This document shows positions 60,168 through 64,000 of a DNA stretch of 64,000 nt, piece after piece; position 1 is the stretch's first letter, and the number at the start of each line of letters is the position of its first letter. This stretch comes from Cytobacillus sp. NCCP-133 (GTDB lineage: Bacteria > Bacillota > Bacilli > Bacillales > Cytobacillaceae), in the NCBI RefSeq assembly GCF_026011715.1, contig NZ_BRVM01000002.1, forward strand, positions 1-64,000. Direction: 5' to 3'. The notes under the pieces were generated by a model that worked only from the letters and a program-made list of their open reading frames with translations, was not told the origin of the DNA and made no database searches. The position numbers and the translations under genes were made by a program.

Positions 60168-61385
60168 ATGTCAGTAATAACCGTTGGACTTTTAGGGTTT
60201 GGAACAGTAGGAAAAGGCGTTTACGAGACGATCATTAACCATCAGGAACGGCTTCAAGCCATCCTTGGAAAAGAAGTGAAGGTAGCGGCCATTTTGGTAA
60301 AGAATATTGAAAAGCATGATTTTCCGGATAAGGATGTGCTTTTGACCGATGATTTTCAAAAGATAATAGAGCTTCCAAAGCTAGATGTCGTGATTGATGC
60401 AATCGTTGGCAAGGAGCCAGGCTATACATATTTGCGCCATGCTGTTAAAAGAGGCTGTCATGTGATAACAGCAAATAAAGAGATGTTTGCACATCATGGC
60501 AGTGAATTAAAGAGTCTTGCAAAAAAACATAATGTCTCTTTGGGCTTTGAAGCAACAGTCGGGGGCGGAATTCCAATTATCCAGACATTAAAAAAGCTGC
60601 TTAATGCCAATCAAGTTGAACGGATCGAGGGCATCTTAAATGGAACTTCTAATTTTATTCTGACCAGTATGCGCGAAGAGAAGCTTTCTTTTGAATCTGC
60701 TTTGAAAATCGCACAGGAAAAAGGGTATGCAGAAGCAGATCCTGAAAATGATATTGAAGGGTACGATGCTTTTTATAAAGCAGTCGTTCTAAGTGAACTT
60801 ATTTACGGGAAGGCGCCTGTGTGGGAAAAATCGACAAGAATTGGCATAACTGATATAACACCAGAGCAAATTAGCATTGCTTCATCCCTGGGACTTAGAT
60901 TTAAACATGTGGCTTCTCTTGAAAGAGATCAAAAGGGTGTTCGATGTACAGTAAAGCCAGTTCTGGTTGGTGAGTCGCATCCTCTGTATAGAGTTGAAGG
61001 TGTTCAAAACGCTGTTTCAATTGATGCCGATATAGTGGGAAATATAAGTCTTCAAGGTCCAGGAGCGGGCATGTTTCCAACAGCAAGTGCAATTGTAGAG
61101 GATTTGATCCATCTGGAAACGAATGATTTTCCGGAGATTTTTGCAGAAGGTGAAGGCGAAGGAATAGAGGCTGCATTACCAGTTTGGGCAATGATTGGAA
61201 ATTTAAGCAATCTTGAACTGCCTAATGGCTTTGAAGTCATTTCTTATTCTTCAGATAATGCTGTAATTGTGAAATCTTCCGAAGATGCAGCCGCTTCAGT
61301 TGCAAAGGATGATCTCATAGCGTATCAAATACTTGGAAACCACCATTTTTCTGATGTACGGACCGATCAAGTGCAGCCGGTATAA
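60168..61385 (+). CDS. hom: Homoserine dehydrogenase
   Basis: 405 residues, ATG 60168. NAD(P)-binding start VITVGLLGFGTVGKGVYETI; catalytic region GFEATVGGGIPIIQTLKKLL, GILNGTSNFILTSM and the Lys/Asp-containing GYAEADPENDIEGYDAFYKA; a C-terminal regulatory tail of about 60 residues. Converts aspartate semialdehyde to homoserine for threonine and methionine. Placed under an S-box, so likely dedicated to methionine supply. Confidence 0.95.
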   Translation: MSVITVGLLGFGTVGKGVYETIINHQERLQAILGKEVKVAAILVKNIEKHDFPDKDVLLTDDFQKIIELPKLDVVIDAIVGKEPGYTYLRHAVKRGCHVITANKEMFAHHGSELKSLAKKHNVSLGFEATVGGGIPIIQTLKKLLNANQVERIEGILNGTSNFILTSMREEKLSFESALKIAQEKGYAEADPENDIEGYDAFYKAVVLSELIYGKAPVWEKSTRIGITDITPEQISIASSLGLRFKHVASLERDQKGVRCTVKPVLVGESHPLYRVEGVQNAVSIDADIVGNISLQGPGAGMFPTASAIVEDLIHLETNDFPEIFAEGEGEGIEAALPVWAMIGNLSNLELPNGFEVISYSSDNAVIVKSSEDAAASVAKDDLIAYQILGNHHFSDVRTDQVQPV

Positions 61386-61402
61386 ATGCCTTAAAAATCA
61401 AA

Positions 61403-61434
61403 CAGGAGGAGCAGATCATGGTCTGCTCCTCCTG
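61403..61434 (+). terminator. hom terminator
   Basis: Perfect 13-bp stem CAGGAGGAGCAGA/TCTGCTCCTCCTG; weak U-run on plus strand, may serve both directions. Confidence 0.65.
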
Positions 61435-61460
61435 CATTATTCATATAGAAATGGTGGATG

Positions 61461-61655
61461 TTATGCCTGCTGGTTCTTCAATAAAGACTGATTTAAACCG
61501 GAGTATAGGTCTTTCACATGAACCGTTACGATTTTAGCGCCAATCTGGACATGGACCATATTATCAAAAACAGCTGTTACCAGGCCATTTAACGAAACAT
61601 TTGCACCAATATTTAAATCTTTATTAGGAACTTTCATATTCTTCTTATCTGCCAT
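61461..61655 (-). CDS. DUF2187 (YkvS-like) protein
   Basis: 64 residues from ATG 61655 (GGATGGTG upstream; ATG 61670 is also in frame). NIGANVSLNGLVTAVFDNMV and ITVHVKDLYSGL-type core (IVTVHVKDLYSGLN) match the small DUF2187 family. Probably a single beta-barrel domain, function unknown. Confidence 0.75.
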   Translation of the reverse strand: MADKKNMKVPNKDLNIGANVSLNGLVTAVFDNMVHVQIGAKIVTVHVKDLYSGLNQSLLKNQQA

Positions 61656-62090
61656 CGTAACACCATCCATTCCGTTTTATTAAAAATGATTCATACATAG
61701 AATATTGCCCTTTTATAGTAAAGTAAACGCTTATATGAAAAAAGTCCAGTAAAAAAGCTTGTTTTTTTATCGACAAATTCCTTGGGATCAGGTCTTGTAA
61801 ATTCTACCGGAATACACCAGTCAGAACATCAAATTGGCCTCATTTCCATAGTGCAAAGAGTCATATAAAAGCATAGAGCGCATTCAATCTATTCTTCCCC
61901 TTAAAGAACGGCAAAGCATCATTTCTATAATATCCAAATGAAATAATTATATAAATTTCGGGTCAGGGTCTTTAACCTTCATTGTTCTAAAATTTCCTAA
62001 AACCTATAAATGGATCGAAATGGCAGGGATTAAATTAGCAGTTAAAGGGTAATGATAGTCCATACTATATGAAAAGGATTGATATACTGC
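61656..62090. other. Intergenic gap, no feature found
   Basis: About 435 AT-rich bases between divergent genes. Short frames only, without ribosome sites. A promoter for the antiporter gene is expected near 62020-62070, but no clear -35/-10 pair was found. Confidence 0.5.
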
Positions 62091-63230
62091 ATGAATATGC
62101 CTCTTGCAATAGGGCTCATCTTCCTAGTCTTATTTATAACCGCATTAATCGGGATTAAAATTTTAAGGATACCTGATATTGTTATTTATATTATCTTAGG
62201 GGCCGGAATCGGCTTTTTGGGGTATTACCAGGATACAAAAGTGATTGAGGTTGCCGGTGAAATAGGTTTAATTCTATTATTCTTCCTGCTGGGCATGAAG
62301 TTTTCCGTTCGCGAATTAAGGAAAAATGGGAACAAAGTTTGGAAGCCAGGGCTGTTGGACGTCCTGCTGGGTATTGGAGTGACTACAGGGATTGTTTACA
62401 TCGCTGGTCAAAGCCTTTTTGTTTCATTATTAATTGGCGGGCTTGTATACGCTACAAGCTCTTCTATTACCGTCAAATTGCTGGAGAGCAAAAATCGCCT
62501 TGATGATAAAGATTCCGAATATATGCTTTCCCTTTTGATTTTCGAAGATCTCATTGCCCCGATTCTCGTAACAGTTTTAATAGGATTAAAAGGAGAAAAC
62601 TTCTCGCTTGCGGAATTCTTGTTTATTTTCCTTAAAGTGGCTATTTTAGCTGGGATTGCTATTTTGATGAGCAGAATAGTGCTTCATAAAGCCCAGCATT
62701 GGATGAAAAAGGTTGCAAATGAAGACTCTTTTTTAATACTGGTTTTGGGAGTTGCCATTACTTATGGCGGTTTTGCGGTTTTTCTTGGACTCTCTGAGGT
62801 TATTGGCGCCTTTCTTGCCGGTATCATGCTTGCCGGCACTGTCGTAAAAGAAAAAGTGGAAGAAGTGGTTCTTCCTGTAAGAAATCTCTTCCTGCCATTC
62901 TTCTTCCTTCATTTTGGTCTATCACTTGAATTTAAAGAAGAAATCCCATCGCTCGGTCTATTGGCTATAATTTTTTTATGGTCCATCATTCATAAGCTTA
63001 CAGTTGGTTATTTCGGCGGCCAGTGGTATGGATTATCAAAAACAGATTCTCTCAAATCAGGTTTTTCATTAGCTTCAAGGGGGGAATTCTCCGTTATTAT
63101 TGCAGGGTTGGCAACAGGAGGGCTTAAGGTATTTGCGGGTGCATATATCTTAATTGCTGCCTTAGCAGGAATGCTGCTGTTTCAGCTGGCTCCACTTCTT
63201 CAGTCAAAATTTGCAAAGGAAAGAAAATAA
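62091..63230 (+). CDS. CPA2 cation/proton antiporter (KefB/KhtU-like)
   Basis: 379 residues from ATG 62091; TTG 62079 and ATG 62097 are alternatives, as the only ribosome-like site AAAAGGA lies at 62071. Twelve or so hydrophobic segments; family motifs LILLFFLLGMKFSVRELRKN, LVYATSSSITVKLLESKNRL, LIFEDLIAPILVTVL, and GLSEVIGAFLAGIMLAGTVV. No TrkA-N domain, similar in size to KhtU; the KhtT-like regulator is not adjacent. Probably K+ or Na+/H+ exchange. Confidence 0.85.
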   Translation: MNMPLAIGLIFLVLFITALIGIKILRIPDIVIYIILGAGIGFLGYYQDTKVIEVAGEIGLILLFFLLGMKFSVRELRKNGNKVWKPGLLDVLLGIGVTTGIVYIAGQSLFVSLLIGGLVYATSSSITVKLLESKNRLDDKDSEYMLSLLIFEDLIAPILVTVLIGLKGENFSLAEFLFIFLKVAILAGIAILMSRIVLHKAQHWMKKVANEDSFLILVLGVAITYGGFAVFLGLSEVIGAFLAGIMLAGTVVKEKVEEVVLPVRNLFLPFFFLHFGLSLEFKEEIPSLGLLAIIFLWSIIHKLTVGYFGGQWYGLSKTDSLKSGFSLASRGEFSVIIAGLATGGLKVFAGAYILIAALAGMLLFQLAPLLQSKFAKERK

Positions 63231-63250
63231 ATCGGAAGAACCGCTCTATG

Positions 63251-63976
63251 CTAATGATAGAGGAGCGGCTCTTCCGGTTTGTATTTATCATCTTTTAACG
63301 AAATGTGAAGTTCTCTTTTTCCGTTAACAGCAGCGTAAAATACATCTTCTGTGTTTTTAACTTTCTTTTTTGATAATTCTTGTTTCAGCCATTCCTCGCT
63401 TATGTCTCTCCTTCGCATAACATTTTTGTAAACAATCCCATCTATTATGATTGGAAGTTCCCAGCTGCTCTCCCGTTTGGGAGAAGTAAAATGCTCTGCC
63501 CGGGCTGTTTCTTTTTGCGGGATTAACTTTACAGATAGCTCTCCATTCGCTTCAATAATAGCCATTTCAACATCCGTTACATTAAATACATTTTTTTCGC
63601 GAAGCATTTGAAGGACATTGTCGATTGAATATTTTATTGTTTGCATGTTTTTGACCAGAAACTTTCTTTTGTAAATGAAGATTGTAGGCTCAAAAGTAAC
63701 GAGCCTGCCGAATTTTCGATTCTTACCTTTTATATATGAAACGAGCATCTGCAGAGAGGCAATGGCTATCACGGCGAACATAGTGAAAAGATGATTGACC
63801 TTTGGTTCCGCTATATCGGCTCCGACTACTGATCCTAGAGTCAGGATGACTAAAAAATCAAATACCGGCAGCTCGCCAATCGACCTTTTTCCCATTATTA
63901 AGGTTACAGCCAATAATAAAGGCAAAATCGTATAAATTCTTCCTATTACTTTAAGCAAATCAATCATAGAATCCAT
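63251..63976 (-). CDS. DUF421 / YetF-type membrane protein
   Basis: 241 residues, ATG 63976 after GGGGGCACGCTA. Three N-terminal membrane helices (ILPLLLAVTLIMGKRSIGEL, FDFLVILTLGSVVGADIAEP, LFTMFAVIAIASLQMLVSYI) then DUF421 soluble domain with GRLVTFEPTIFIYKRKFLVK and LREKNVFNVTDVEMAIIEAN. Function unknown; family often sporulation-linked. Confidence 0.85.
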   Translation of the reverse strand: MDSMIDLLKVIGRIYTILPLLLAVTLIMGKRSIGELPVFDFLVILTLGSVVGADIAEPKVNHLFTMFAVIAIASLQMLVSYIKGKNRKFGRLVTFEPTIFIYKRKFLVKNMQTIKYSIDNVLQMLREKNVFNVTDVEMAIIEANGELSVKLIPQKETARAEHFTSPKRESSWELPIIIDGIVYKNVMRRRDISEEWLKQELSKKKVKNTEDVFYAAVNGKRELHISLKDDKYKPEEPLLYH

Positions 63977-64000
63977 TAGCGTGCCCCCTAAAACCTTTAT

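Overview
The window is chromosomal DNA of a low-GC, spore-forming Bacillaceae. The evidence is Shine-Dalgarno sites of the GGAGG type, a Bacillus-style rRNA/tRNA cluster, and the gene order queG - amidase (yhbB-like) - trmL - nfrA-like - prkA - yhbH, which resembles the B. subtilis yhbA-yhbH region. Nearest genus cannot be fixed by reading alone; a Cytobacillus/Bacillus firmus-like organism is a guess.

Layout. 1-2002: 3' end of 23S rRNA, 5S rRNA and sixteen tRNA genes closed by a terminator; one tRNA-Phe 5' portion is duplicated. 2170-2763: decayed NERD-domain pseudogene. 2905-12641: a CcpA-site-preceded sugar locus with two ABC permeases, a lipoprotein binding protein, a YesM/YesN-type two-component system, a ThuA-like protein, two Gfo/Idh/MocA dehydrogenases and a sugar isomerase/epimerase, consistent with uptake and oxidative (3-keto) breakdown of a glycoside. 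12789-18078: tRNA-Gly, a B3/B4-domain protein, queG, an amidase-domain protein, trmL, nfrA-like, a dispersed repeat and a 31-residue membrane peptide. 18079-54242: prkA, cut in two by a 34,268-bp prophage. 54290-55935: IS110-family insertion sequence with a probable bridge-RNA region. 56017-63976: small genes, yhbH, ysnF-like stress gene, Nudix hydrolase, SAM riboswitch plus hom, a DUF2187 gene, a CPA2 antiporter and a DUF421 membrane protein.

The central observation is the prophage inside prkA. The left fragment (287 codons before the junction, behind a sigma-E-like promoter) and the right fragment (344 codons) are in the same phase. Joined at the shared ATGA core they give an uninterrupted 631-codon PrkA. 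A large serine recombinase gene lies directly inside attL. PrkA is a mother-cell sporulation kinase, so the arrangement resembles the skin element in sigK and SP-beta in spsM: a prophage that may be excised during sporulation to rebuild a gene. The reconstructed attP has inverted TTTTAGTAG arms, and the same arms form a perfect inverted repeat in front of the recombinase gene.

The prophage itself reads: recombinase and a small recombinase-fold-like protein (leftward); then rightward an EcoRII-like restriction-modification pair, small early genes behind a thrice-repeated leader element, a P4/D5-type primase-helicase followed by opposed iteron arrays (probable origin), more small genes, a two-gene split sigma-like pair, structured non-coding segments around a tRNA-Ile and a T-arm-less tRNA-Lys-like fold, then a complete siphovirus packaging, head, tail and lysis module, and finally a Rad52-like annealing protein and small genes up to attR. 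No CI-type repressor is recognisable.

All coordinates and motifs were read by eye; family names rest on motif recognition, not on database searches.
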